Shown here in pieces: positions 17,942 to 26,054 of a DNA stretch of 64,000 bases. The notes beneath the pieces are model-generated. The model searched no databases, was not told where the DNA came from, and was given only the letters and a program-made list of their open reading frames with translations. How positions within the stretch are numbered: position 1 is the stretch's first letter; each line of letters begins with the position of its first letter. The stretch covers positions 124,001 to 188,000 of the forward strand of contig NZ_JAQNCZ010000001.1 in assembly GCF_028369055.1 (NCBI RefSeq), read 5' to 3'. This stretch comes from Cognatishimia sp. SS12. GTDB taxonomy: Bacteria; Pseudomonadota; Alphaproteobacteria; Rhodobacterales; Rhodobacteraceae. The translations under genes were made by a program, and so were the position numbers.

Positions 17942-18295
17942 TTAGTTGGCTTTTGGCACCAGCGGTGCGTCATCGCCTTGGGCCGGTGGGACCAGCGCGT
18001 CAGCGGCAGGCACCGGTGCTTCGCTTGGTGTCAATTCTGTGCCCAATGTATCAATCACCGAAACACCCGCAGAGTTTTTCGCTGCGATCACGGTCAGTGC
18101 GATTGAGGTGCAGATAAATGCCGCGGCCAGCAGCCAGGTCATTTTACCAAGGGCCGTTGCCGCAGAGCGGCCAGAGACAGCGCCGCCGCCACCACCGCCC
18201 ATGCCAAGGCCACCGCCTTCGGAACGTTGCATCAGAACGATGCCAATAAGCGCCAGCGCCAGAAGGAGGTGGATAATGAGGACAACGTTTTCCAT
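17942..18295 (-). CDS. secG: protein-export membrane protein SecG
   Basis: Small Sec translocon subunit, 117 residues. It has two transmembrane segments (about 4-22 and 52-72), the family-defining LMQRSEGGGLGMG motif after the first and a glycine-rich cytosolic loop. The C-terminal tail is long and Pro/Ala rich, as is common in alphaproteobacteria. ATG 18295 follows AAGG. It lies upstream of pyrG on the same strand with a 228-base gap in which I see no gene. Confidence 0.95.
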   Translation of the reverse strand: MENVVLIIHLLLALALIGIVLMQRSEGGGLGMGGGGGGAVSGRSAATALGKMTWLLAAAFICTSIALTVIAAKNSAGVSVIDTLGTELTPSEAPVPAADALVPPAQGDDAPLVPKAN

Positions 18296-18405
18296 GGTGG
18301 CCTTAATCTTGCGAGCATTCGGTTTGTACAGCGGGGTATCTATGCAGTTTTGCCGATCAGGGCAAGGCGCTTTCTTGCGCGGATGCGCGCCGGGTGAGAA
18401 GGCGC

Positions 18406-18801
18406 TCAGTCTTCGACATCATCCACATCGGCCTGACCGGACAGCTGACGTCGCACAAGGCTCCAGCTGAGGCCGATCCCCAGCACGCAGCTGAGGGCAA
18501 AAATCCCGAGCCAAGTGTTCAGGCTGCGGTTGGCGAGGGTCAGAATACCCCAATCATAAAGCACCCAAAGCAGCGCCGCGAGCACCGCAAGAATAAGGAA
18601 CATGCCAAAGCCGCCGATCGAGCGCAGCGTCGCGCGCAGATAGATGATATAGCCGATGGTCAGCAGCAGCCCCATCAGAACCGTGACGGGCAACTCGCTG
18701 GCATAGTTATTCGCGGTCCAGCGGACATAGTTGAAATCCGTTGGATTGAATGTGAATGCCAAAAGCAGAAAGGCAAAGATCCAGCGCAGGAAATAGCCCA
18801 T
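18406..18801 (-). CDS. four-helix membrane protein, DUF6524-like
   Basis: A 131-residue protein with about four transmembrane segments and the N-terminal FAFLLLAFTFNPT-FNYVRW pattern that I recall from the DUF6524 family of Rhodobacterales; function unknown. GGGGGAC stands just before ATG 18801. An ATG at 18813 and the frame start at 18837 are alternatives. The C-terminus is cytosolic and acidic (ADVDDVED). Confidence 0.75.
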   Translation of the reverse strand: MGYFLRWIFAFLLLAFTFNPTDFNYVRWTANNYASELPVTVLMGLLLTIGYIIYLRATLRSIGGFGMFLILAVLAALLWVLYDWGILTLANRSLNTWLGIFALSCVLGIGLSWSLVRRQLSGQADVDDVED

Positions 18802-18917
18802 CCCGTCCCCCATCGTTTTTTGCAAGCATGTGCGCAAAAACGTCCTCTATGTCCAGAGCAGGGCAGCTCGGCAGGCGCAGAAACCTTGTGGATGTCACCT
18901 TGTTTCAACGCAGGGCG

Positions 18918-19217
18918 CTAAAGTGACACCACTTTGTCGATGGCCTTGCCCCAGCTCAATATGCGAAAGCTGCGGTATTTCGGGTTGTAGTAGGGGTCTT
19001 GTTGCACGATATCGACGACCTCTTCGAAATCGCAGCTTTTGACGATCCACATGCCGCCACAAAAGGGCGCGCCAGGCATTGGGCGCATGCCACCGGCAAT
19101 TTTGATGCGGTTTTCATTCCGTTTTAGAAATTCCAGATGGGCCGCTCCGAATTCGCGGCGATGGGCAATCATTTCCGGGGCATCATCAAAAAGGACGACC
19201 CAATAAGCATTTGGCAT
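18918..19217 (-). CDS. YciI-family protein
   Basis: A 99-residue ferredoxin-like alpha/beta protein of the YciI (YCII) family. It contains the RREFGAAHLEFL helix with the conserved His, the GGM segment and the DPYY-N-KYRSFRILSWG end. Family members are small putative enzymes or binding proteins of unknown role. Start ATG 19217 has a GGAG site. It is divergent from purA. Confidence 0.85.
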   Translation of the reverse strand: MPNAYWVVLFDDAPEMIAHRREFGAAHLEFLKRNENRIKIAGGMRPMPGAPFCGGMWIVKSCDFEEVVDIVQQDPYYNPKYRSFRILSWGKAIDKVVSL

Positions 19218-19412
19218 AATTTGTCTCCGCTCCCATTGTGCCTAGCCTAGGGGGTGGCGGCGCGTAAAACAGTGCCAGTTTACAGCGGCGGATCAGCCCA
19301 GTGGCAGCCACGTCTGTGCGATTTGCATGACTTTCGCAATATTTGCGGTTTCCCAATCGATACACTGTCGTTACAAGGGCGCGGGTTTTGACATCTGATT
19401 TAAGGACCGGAC

Positions 19413-20708
19413 ATGGCCAATGTTGTCGTCGTAGGCGCCCAGTGGGGCGATGAGGGTAAAGGTAAGATTGTGGACTGGCTCAGCGAACGCGCTGATGTCA
19501 TCGCGCGTTTCCAGGGCGGGCATAACGCTGGCCATACGCTCGTCATCGACAGCAAGGTTTACAAACTGCACGCGCTGCCATCCGGCGTGGTGCGGGGCGG
19601 CAAACTGTCGGTCATCGGTAATGGCGTGGTGCTGGACCCCTGGCACTTGATGAAAGAGATCGCCACTGTCCGCGCGCAGGGCGTTGAGATTTCGCCCGAA
19701 ACATTGATGATCGCGGAAAACACCCCGCTGATCCTGCCGATCCACGGCGAGCTTGACCGCGCCCGCGAAGAAGCGGCCTCCAAAGGCACCAAGATCGGCA
19801 CCACCGGTCGCGGCATCGGCCCAGCCTATGAAGACAAGGTTGGCCGCCGCGCGATCCGCGTTGCGGATCTGGCGGATGAGGCCACGCTTGAGGCTCGCGT
19901 TGATCGGGCTCTGCAGCACCATGACCCGCTGCGCAAAGGTCTGGGCATTGACCCCGTGGATCGCGATGCCTTGGTTGCGCAGCTCAAAGAGGTGGCCGCA
20001 GAGATTTTGCCGTTTGCTGCACCCGTTTGGAAAGTGCTGGCCGAAAAGCGCAAATCCGGCAAACGTATTTTGTTTGAAGGTGCGCAGGGCGCACTATTGG
20101 ATATCGACTTTGGCACATATCCCTTTGTGACCTCCTCCAACGTGATTGCAGGCCAAGCCGCGACTGGTGTTGGCGTGGGGCCGGGCTCTATCGACTACGT
20201 GCTTGGGATTGTGAAAGCCTATACCACCCGTGTTGGCGAAGGTCCGTTCCCAACCGAGCTGGACGATGACGACGGCAATCGCCTTGGCACCCGTGGCCAT
20301 GAGTTTGGCACCACCACCGGGCGCAAACGCCGCTGTGGTTGGTTTGATGCCTGCCTTGTGCGCCAGACATGCGCGACCTCGGGCATCACAGGTATTTCGC
20401 TGACCAAGCTGGATGTACTGGACGGGTTTGAAACCCTGAAAATCTGCGTTGGCTACATGCTTGATGGCGAACGGCTGGACTATCTGCCCACCGCTGCTGA
20501 TCAGCAGGCGCGTTGCACACCTATCTATGAGGAAATGCCAGGCTGGTCTGAATCCACCGAAGGCGCGCGCAGCTGGAATGATCTGCCTGCCAATGCGATC
20601 AAATACGTCAAACGGGTCGAAGAGTTGATCGAATGCCCCGTTGCGTTGTTGTCGACCTCGCCTGAGCGGGACGACACTATTTTGGTCACCGATCCTTTCG
20701 CGGATTGA
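19413..20708 (+). CDS. purA: adenylosuccinate synthetase
   Basis: Joins IMP and aspartate, with GTP, on the way to AMP. The protein has 431 residues, full length. It shows the N-terminal GTP loop [16 protein letters not shown] with catalytic Asp, the GHNAGHT motif with catalytic His, the IMP-binding [14 protein letters not shown] and QGALLDID, and the C-terminal KLDVLD GTP-base motif. ATG 19413 has an AAGGA site. It is followed after four bases by a DUF2842 gene, probably cotranscribed. Confidence 0.97.
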   Translation: MANVVVVGAQWGDEGKGKIVDWLSERADVIARFQGGHNAGHTLVIDSKVYKLHALPSGVVRGGKLSVIGNGVVLDPWHLMKEIATVRAQGVEISPETLMIAENTPLILPIHGELDRAREEAASKGTKIGTTGRGIGPAYEDKVGRRAIRVADLADEATLEARVDRALQHHDPLRKGLGIDPVDRDALVAQLKEVAAEILPFAAPVWKVLAEKRKSGKRILFEGAQGALLDIDFGTYPFVTSSNVIAGQAATGVGVGPGSIDYVLGIVKAYTTRVGEGPFPTELDDDDGNRLGTRGHEFGTTTGRKRRCGWFDACLVRQTCATSGITGISLTKLDVLDGFETLKICVGYMLDGERLDYLPTAADQQARCTPIYEEMPGWSESTEGARSWNDLPANAIKYVKRVEELIECPVALLSTSPERDDTILVTDPFAD

Positions 20709-20712
20709 TCTG

Positions 20713-20964
20713 ATGGCGCTGACGCATAAAGCAAAGCGCAAATGGGCGGCCCTGATCCTTTTGGTCGGGCTGCCGATCTACATCATTTTGGCGACCGTCT
20801 TGGCCACAACCGTTGTCGGCTGGTTTGGCCGTCCGGTGTTTTTGCTGCAGCTTGCGATTTACGTGGGTCTTGGTGTGCTCTGGATCCTGCCGTTCAAGAA
20901 GGTTTTTCTTGGGGTCGGGCAAGCGGATCCAGAGGCCGAAAATTCAGATCAAGATCGCCCTTGA
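20713..20964 (+). CDS. DUF2842 small membrane protein
   Basis: An 83-residue protein with two transmembrane segments (about 12-34 and 43-60) and the family pattern K-RKWAALILLVGLPIYI ... YVGLGVLWILPFK-VF-GVGQADP. DUF2842 is an alphaproteobacterial family of unknown function, often beside purA. It starts four bases after the purA stop with no ribosome site of its own, so translation is probably coupled. Confidence 0.88.
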   Translation: MALTHKAKRKWAALILLVGLPIYIILATVLATTVVGWFGRPVFLLQLAIYVGLGVLWILPFKKVFLGVGQADPEAENSDQDRP

Positions 20965-20980
20965 TCATATTGATATAACG

Positions 20981-21013
20981 AAAAAAAGCCGTCGCGAATG
21001 CGACGGCTTTTTT
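20981..21013. terminator. bidirectional terminator
   Basis: Stem AAAAAAAGCCGTCGC (20981-20995) and GCGACGGCTTTTTT (21000-21013), loop GAAT, between convergent genes. It serves purA-DUF2842 and probably the acidic-protein gene on the other strand. Confidence 0.9.
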
Positions 21014-21029
21014 GTTTCTCTCGGCTGCA

Positions 21030-23021
21030 TCAGCCCGCTTCGCGGTCATTGTCATCCGGCTTGAAGTTGATGCTGTCTGACGCGGTGAAACGCCCGCCAG
21101 CAATTTTCTCAATCTTCTTCTCGCGCAGCAGTTGGCCAAAGCTGCGCAGGCAGGCTTCGCGCTCCAGGCGATCTTCGCCGACCTGATAGGCCAGGCGCAT
21201 CAGCATTGGGCGCGAGAAGCGCGCACGGCCCTCGACATGCGTCAGGTAAGACGCCGCCGCCTCCAGCACTTCGGGCAACTGTGTTGCGCCCATGCTTTCG
21301 GCAAATTCCGCGAAATCGCTTGGGCCTTCGCCAGTCTCGGAAGGGGCCACATCTTCGACAGCCACGCGGCGCGGGCGCACCGGTTTCGCGGCTTGCTCTT
21401 CTGGCTGGTCGATTCTCTGGGCGGCCACCAGTTTCAGCGGCGCGGTGGAGCGGCGCGAACGTTTCTCGCCATCCTCGGACTGCCGTGGGCGCATCGCGCT
21501 GGCAAGATCATCGCGGTAGGCTTCGGAATTGTCCTCTTTTTGCAGCGATTTGCCGGCGTCTTTTTCGGCTTTGGTCGCGGCAACAGCGGCGCGCAGATGT
21601 GCGATCGCGTTGCGGCGGCGGTTGCCTTCAGGTTCGTCCAGCTTGGTATTGGCTTCTTCAATCAGACGGTCCACAGCTTCCTCACCGGCGTTCTGCCCCT
21701 CAAGGGCAGCGCGGCGATTGCGGCGGGCGCGGCGCGGCGTGACGCGCTCAGGCGCGGCGGTATCCTCAGCGGCGGCCGGGGCCTCGGCTTCGGGTGTCGC
21801 CTCTGCGGTATCGACCTCAAGGTCAGCGCGCGAACTTGCCGGCAGCGGCAGTGGTTCGTCGTTCAGCTCGGCGTCAACTTCGGCCAGCTGCGCCATCAGG
21901 TCGGCTTCGTCCTCGTCAGAAAGCGATGTTTGCGCCGCAGGGGTCGCGTCGGCCTGGTCGAAATCTTCTTCGATCAGACCATCGGCCACCGCTTCTTCAA
22001 ACTCGGCGCGCTTCATGCGGATCACACGTGGGCGTGGTGACGGGGCAGGGGCAGCGGCGGCAGGCAATTCGACACTGAGCGTGTCCGCGTCGTCTGCGTC
22101 GTCTTCTTGATCGTCTGATTGTTGATCGTCTGCTTGCGCCTCTGCTGCGTCATCCTCGTGCTGGTCAAAAGCCTCAGCGACGGCCATATCGTCAGCATGC
22201 TGGTCTTCGATGAAATCGTCTTCATCGTCCTCATCCACACCAGCGCGGGACACCACGGCGCGGATACGGCGCAGTTTGGCGGCAATGCTGTCTTCGGCGT
22301 CGTCAGTGGCCTCTGCAGCCGGAGCTGCGGTTTTGGGCGCGTCGAAATCTTCGTCAAACAGATTGTCTGCGGCGTCCATATCCTCAGCGTCATCAGCCTC
22401 TGCTTCTGCTTCGAGATCGGTCTCTGCCGCAACATCTTCGTCCGCCTCGGCATCGGCCGCGACCTCTGGTTCAACGTTGGCCGCAACCTCTGGCGCGGCT
22501 TCAACCTCTGGCGCGGATTCGACGGCCATTTCTGGTGCAGCGGAGTGTTCTTCTGCCTCAGGCTCAGCGGACTCAGCGGGCTGATCATCTTCAGCCGCTT
22601 CAACCTCAGGCGTTTCGCTCTGCGCGGCCTGCGGGGCTTGTGCCTCCTCGGCAGTCAATTCTTCGGGCTGGCTCTCAGTCAGAACGGCTTTGTCCTCAGC
22701 CTCGAAGGGCTCAGCGTCTTTTTCAGCCACTGTGTCCGCCGCAGCTTCGGTGGCAGCGGGGGCCGCCGCCGCGGCGCTAAGTACCAAGGTGCCATGTTCA
22801 TGGCGGGCCTGAACGCGGCGTTCGATCTCGCGTTCGGCAATGCGCGTCAGCATTTCGGCATCCGGCGTCGGCGGCTCGGCGCCAAAATAGCGGTCGTCGG
22901 CGGCCAAGTCCCGGAAATACTCAGCAATTGCCTTCATGGTATCAAAGGAATCCTCAAACCCTTCCAGGGTGCACGAGAATGTCCCATACGATACCGTCAG
23001 AACTTTGTTATTGGTAACCAT
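21030..23021 (-). CDS. large acidic, mostly disordered Rhodobacterales protein
   Basis: Function unknown. The 663-residue protein has three parts. The N-terminal region (1-85, VLTVSYGTFSCTLEGF ... AEYFRDLAADDRYFGAEPP) looks ordered and conserved. The long middle (about 90-510) is very rich in Ala, Glu and Asp with few hydrophobics, so probably disordered, and includes a basic patch (RRARRNRRAA). A compact C-terminal domain (about 560-650, LEREACLRSFGQLLREKKIEKI) reads like a winged-helix fold. I recall similar proteins mislabelled as CheA, but no CheA domain is visible. ATG 23021 follows AAGGA; the frame extends nine codons further. Confidence 0.75.
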   Translation of the reverse strand: MVTNNKVLTVSYGTFSCTLEGFEDSFDTMKAIAEYFRDLAADDRYFGAEPPTPDAEMLTRIAEREIERRVQARHEHGTLVLSAAAAAPAATEAAADTVAEKDAEPFEAEDKAVLTESQPEELTAEEAQAPQAAQSETPEVEAAEDDQPAESAEPEAEEHSAAPEMAVESAPEVEAAPEVAANVEPEVAADAEADEDVAAETDLEAEAEADDAEDMDAADNLFDEDFDAPKTAAPAAEATDDAEDSIAAKLRRIRAVVSRAGVDEDDEDDFIEDQHADDMAVAEAFDQHEDDAAEAQADDQQSDDQEDDADDADTLSVELPAAAAPAPSPRPRVIRMKRAEFEEAVADGLIEEDFDQADATPAAQTSLSDEDEADLMAQLAEVDAELNDEPLPLPASSRADLEVDTAEATPEAEAPAAAEDTAAPERVTPRRARRNRRAALEGQNAGEEAVDRLIEEANTKLDEPEGNRRRNAIAHLRAAVAATKAEKDAGKSLQKEDNSEAYRDDLASAMRPRQSEDGEKRSRRSTAPLKLVAAQRIDQPEEQAAKPVRPRRVAVEDVAPSETGEGPSDFAEFAESMGATQLPEVLEAAASYLTHVEGRARFSRPMLMRLAYQVGEDRLEREACLRSFGQLLREKKIEKIAGGRFTASDSINFKPDDNDREAG

Positions 23022-23166
23022 TGGATTCGGGTCCTTTGCACTACTCAAAGCCTGTTTACCATCTTCAGGGTGGCCAAACGTGACCGATTCTGTGCCTTTG
23101 AGCGTATCATTTTGGGGCCAAAATGGGGCAAGCTTCCGTAAATGCCCTTAGAATCAGGGAGTCGCC

Positions 23167-23841
23167 GTGATTGTTGAAGAATCTCAAACAGTAACGCTGG
23201 TTGGTGCCGGATCGGCAACAAAGGCCGAAATTGATCGCTGTTTGGCCTTGGGGCCGACTTTGGTGGCGGCGGATGGCGGCGCGGCGCATTGTTTGGCGGC
23301 AGATCATCTGCCGACGGCGGTGATTGGGGATATGGATTCTCTGCCCGCAGATATGCGCGCCCATATTCCCGCAGACCGTGTGCACCCGGTGGGTGAACAG
23401 GACAGTACGGATTTTGACAAAGCCCTGCGCAATATCTCTGCCGCGCTGGTTCTGGGGGTGGGGTTCACCGGCGCGCGGCTGGACCATCAGCTTGCCTGCT
23501 ACAACGTATTGGTGCGCCAGCCCTGGCAGCGATGCATCCTGCTCAGCGATACAGACATCGCGTTTCTGGCCCCGCCGCGCCTGCAGCTGTCGTTGCAAGC
23601 GGGCACACGGGTATCGCTATTTCCGCTTGGATTGGTGGAGGGCGTGTCTGATGGGCTCAAATGGCCGATTGGCGGGCTGACCTTCACACCCGATGGGCGC
23701 ATTGGTACCTCAAACGAGGCATTGGGCGATATCGATGTGACCGTCACGGGTCCCAAGATGCTGGTAATCCTGCCTCAGGCTGAGCTTGAGAATGTGGCAG
23801 CCGCGCTCTCAGCGCAGCCCGGTGGCTGGCCCGCTCCCTAA
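23167..23841 (+). CDS. thiamine diphosphokinase
   Basis: Converts thiamine to thiamine diphosphate with ATP. The 224-residue protein shows the family's catalytic pieces: VAADGGAAHCL, IGDMDSL and GEQDSTDFDKAL, followed by the GFTGARLDHQLA segment. GTG 23167 has a GGGAG site. The last 98 bases overlap, tail to tail, with the end of the EamA transporter gene, so the C-terminal 30 residues of both proteins are encoded by the same DNA. It is divergent from the acidic-protein gene. Confidence 0.9.
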   Translation: MIVEESQTVTLVGAGSATKAEIDRCLALGPTLVAADGGAAHCLAADHLPTAVIGDMDSLPADMRAHIPADRVHPVGEQDSTDFDKALRNISAALVLGVGFTGARLDHQLACYNVLVRQPWQRCILLSDTDIAFLAPPRLQLSLQAGTRVSLFPLGLVEGVSDGLKWPIGGLTFTPDGRIGTSNEALGDIDVTVTGPKMLVILPQAELENVAAALSAQPGGWPAP

Positions 23842-24706
23842 AGACGATGTAAAGCCCGGCACTGACGGTGACGACAATGCCAATAGCAGCCAGCGTATTG
23901 GGCAGATCACCAAATACGGCAAAGCCGACGAGGGTTGTGACCGGCAGCTCCACATAGCTTAGCGGCGCGAGGGTGGCCGAAGGCGCAAAGCGCAGCGACC
24001 ATGTCATCAAGAGATGCGCCAGGGTGCCAATTACCCCGGCGGCCAGCATCAAGCTCAGCGCCGTGCCTTGCGGCAAGGCCAGACTGAAGGCCTCCCAACC
24101 CTGTGCACGCCCCAGCAACAGAAGCGGCAGCAAGAGCAGGGCTGCCATGGCACCGCTGGACATCTGGATCGCCACCGGGTCGACCTGCTGCGCGATCTGC
24201 CGCCCAACCAGCATAAAGAGCGAAAAGGCGACCGCCACCAATAGCGGCCAGAGCGCAGGCAGACCGACGGCCACAAAGCTGGGCTGAATCACCAGAAGCG
24301 TCCCAACAAATCCGACGCAGCAGGCGGCAATCCGGTGCATCCCGACTTCTTCGTTCAGAAACACCTTACCGAGGATCAATTGCAGAAAGGGCATGACAAA
24401 GGCGATGGCAATCGCATCCGCCAGCGGCAAGTAACGCAGCGCCATGAACATCGCGCCGATGCCAACCATATGGAAAAGCGTGCGCAGAAAAATCAGACCA
24501 AAGTGCCCAGGTTTGCATGCGGCCAGCAACCGCCCGCGCCACACCAACGGGGCCAAGAGCACGGATTGAATGGCAAATCGGTAGAAGATGAACACCCCCA
24601 CCGCAATCAGATCGCCCAATAGCTTCACCATCGCGTCACCGATGGGCGCGAGCAGGCTAAAGCCCAGCATCAAGAGGATGCCAATATAGGGACGATCCTG
24701 AGACAT
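23744..24706 (-). CDS. EamA/DMT-family transporter
   Basis: Inner-membrane carrier, 320 residues, ten predicted transmembrane segments in two EamA repeats (about 8-140 and 150-290), with the typical RF-F-ALRYLPLADA-A and APLSYVELPVTTLVGF-FGD segments. The S-adenosylmethionine- or riboflavin-transporter-like subgroup is possible, but substrate cannot be fixed. The hydrophilic tail (about 290-320) is encoded in the overlap with the thiamine diphosphokinase gene. No clear ribosome site precedes ATG 24706. Confidence 0.88.
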   Translation of the reverse strand: MSQDRPYIGILLMLGFSLLAPIGDAMVKLLGDLIAVGVFIFYRFAIQSVLLAPLVWRGRLLAACKPGHFGLIFLRTLFHMVGIGAMFMALRYLPLADAIAIAFVMPFLQLILGKVFLNEEVGMHRIAACCVGFVGTLLVIQPSFVAVGLPALWPLLVAVAFSLFMLVGRQIAQQVDPVAIQMSSGAMAALLLLPLLLLGRAQGWEAFSLALPQGTALSLMLAAGVIGTLAHLLMTWSLRFAPSATLAPLSYVELPVTTLVGFAVFGDLPNTLAAIGIVVTVSAGLYIVFRERASHRAALRARLPHSQAQPEAGLPASWDP

Positions 24707-24897
24707 GGGGCGACGCTAGGTTTCGTGACAATGAATGGCAAGCGGGTCGTCGGGTCGCCGCCGCCCTAAATATAGTTTTTTCCTATGTAAAATTAACAAA
24801 ACCAATATTTGAAATTATGTAAGAACAAGGCGAGTTACCGAGCATAATTTGCAGACATCTGGACTGCGAGATCACAGCCAAGCGAAAGGAGCGCGAC

Positions 24898-24972
24898 ATG
24901 ACCGGGACAGCATGGCGCAGCCAAGCTCGAGATCGGGGAAAACGGGCCTTGCGATTGCGAGACCGCGCCTAA
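24898..24972 (+). CDS. possible 24-codon arginine-rich leader peptide upstream of sbtA
   Basis: A short frame beginning at ATG 24898 and ending in TAA at 24970-24972, preceded by AAAGGAGCGCGAC, one of the best ribosome sites in the window. It codes 24 residues, seven of them Arg, with the sequence MTGTAWRSQARDRG then KRALRLRDRA. It ends 42 bases before the sbtA-like start. It may be a translated leader that couples transporter expression to arginine supply or ribosome pausing, or simply a small protein. The flanking 24707-24880 is AT-rich and gene-free, with the promoter most likely there. Confidence 0.5.
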   Translation: MTGTAWRSQARDRGKRALRLRDRA

Positions 24973-25014
24973 ACGCGCGCACGCCCCCCCTCACAAAACA
25001 ATAAGGACGATACG

Positions 25015-25983
25015 ATGGAACTCTCATTAGCCGCTTTGGCGGGCAATCTTCTTGCGCCTACCATTCTGTTTTTCATTCTTGGTTTGATTGCCGCGCTGGC
25101 ACGCAGTGACCTCAGCATCCCAGAGGGCGCGGCCAAGATCATGTCGATTTATCTTTTGATGGCGATTGGCTTCAAAGGCGGTGCCGCCGTGGCGCAGACC
25201 GGGATCAGCGGGCAGTTGATCGCCACTTTGGTGGCCGGGGTCATCCTGTCGTTTGTATTGCCCTTCGTGGCCTATGCGCTCTTGCGGGTGATGACGAAGC
25301 TGGATGCTTTGAACGCGGCGGCGGTGGCGGGGCACTACGGGTCCATTTCCATTGTCACCTTTGTGACGGCGGTGAGCGTGCTGGACGGCATGGGCGTCAC
25401 ATCAGAAGGGTATCTGGTGGCGGTGGCCGCCGTGATGGAAGTGCCCGCGATCATGTCTGCGCTCTGGCTTGCGGCACGCAAGGGCGGCGTGGCGGCGATG
25501 GATTGCGGCCTGATGCGTCACATTATTGGCAATGGGTCCATTGTCCTGTTGATCGGTTCTTTCGCGATTGGGGCGATCACTGGCCAAGAGGGTCTGACCC
25601 AGCTTGAGCCGTTCATTGTTGTGCCCTTCACCGGGGTTCTGGCGGTGTTTCTATTGGATATGGGGCTGTCCGCGGGCAAAAGCCTGCTGCAAAACCGCAA
25701 GGATATCTCAGGCGGTGTGCTGGCCTTTGGCTGTATCATGCCGGTGATCGGCAGCCTGTTTGGCTGGGTGGCCGGGGCGCTTTTGGGGCTGAGCACCGGC
25801 GGCGTGTTCCTCTTGATGGTGCTCAGCGCGTCTGCATCCTATATCGCCGTACCTGCGGCCATGCGTCTGGCGCTGCCGCAGGCCAAGGCGGGGATCTACC
25901 TGTCGCTGGCACTGGGCGTGACCTTTCCGTTTAACCTCACGCTTGGGCTGCCGCTGTATTATCTGATCGCCACATTCGCCTGA
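25015..25983 (+). CDS. SbtA-type sodium-dependent bicarbonate transporter
   Basis: Integral membrane protein of 322 residues with about ten hydrophobic segments. The N-terminus (LAGNLLAPTILFFILGL-AAL-RSDLSIPE) and the AGHYGSISIVTFVTA segment match the SbtA family (formerly DUF897), known from cyanobacteria as a Na+/HCO3- symporter. Heterotrophic members may supply bicarbonate to carboxylases. ATG 25015 has AAGGA. No adjacent PII-like SbtB gene is seen. A short arginine-rich frame precedes it and a terminator follows it. Confidence 0.88.
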   Translation: MELSLAALAGNLLAPTILFFILGLIAALARSDLSIPEGAAKIMSIYLLMAIGFKGGAAVAQTGISGQLIATLVAGVILSFVLPFVAYALLRVMTKLDALNAAAVAGHYGSISIVTFVTAVSVLDGMGVTSEGYLVAVAAVMEVPAIMSALWLAARKGGVAAMDCGLMRHIIGNGSIVLLIGSFAIGAITGQEGLTQLEPFIVVPFTGVLAVFLLDMGLSAGKSLLQNRKDISGGVLAFGCIMPVIGSLFGWVAGALLGLSTGGVFLLMVLSASASYIAVPAAMRLALPQAKAGIYLSLALGVTFPFNLTLGLPLYYLIATFA

Positions 25984-26001
25984 TCGGCGCAACACACTAA
26001 A

Positions 26002-26028
26002 AAAGGGGCAGCCACGGCTGCCCCTTTG
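26002..26028. terminator. terminator between sbtA-like gene and acs
   Basis: Perfect stem AAAGGGGCAGCC (26002-26013) and GGCTGCCCCTTT (26016-26027), two-base loop, between convergent genes. The T tail is short on the plus side; minus-side readout would end in AGTG, so it is mainly for the transporter. Confidence 0.8.
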
Positions 26029-26054
26029 TCGTTCATCATCGGATAATTGGCGGA

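Noticed and set aside
22119-23141. 340-codon frame antisense to the acidic protein
   Set aside because: Cys/Phe/Gly-rich readout of the acidic-codon repeats; the minus-strand gene has a ribosome site and conserved ends.
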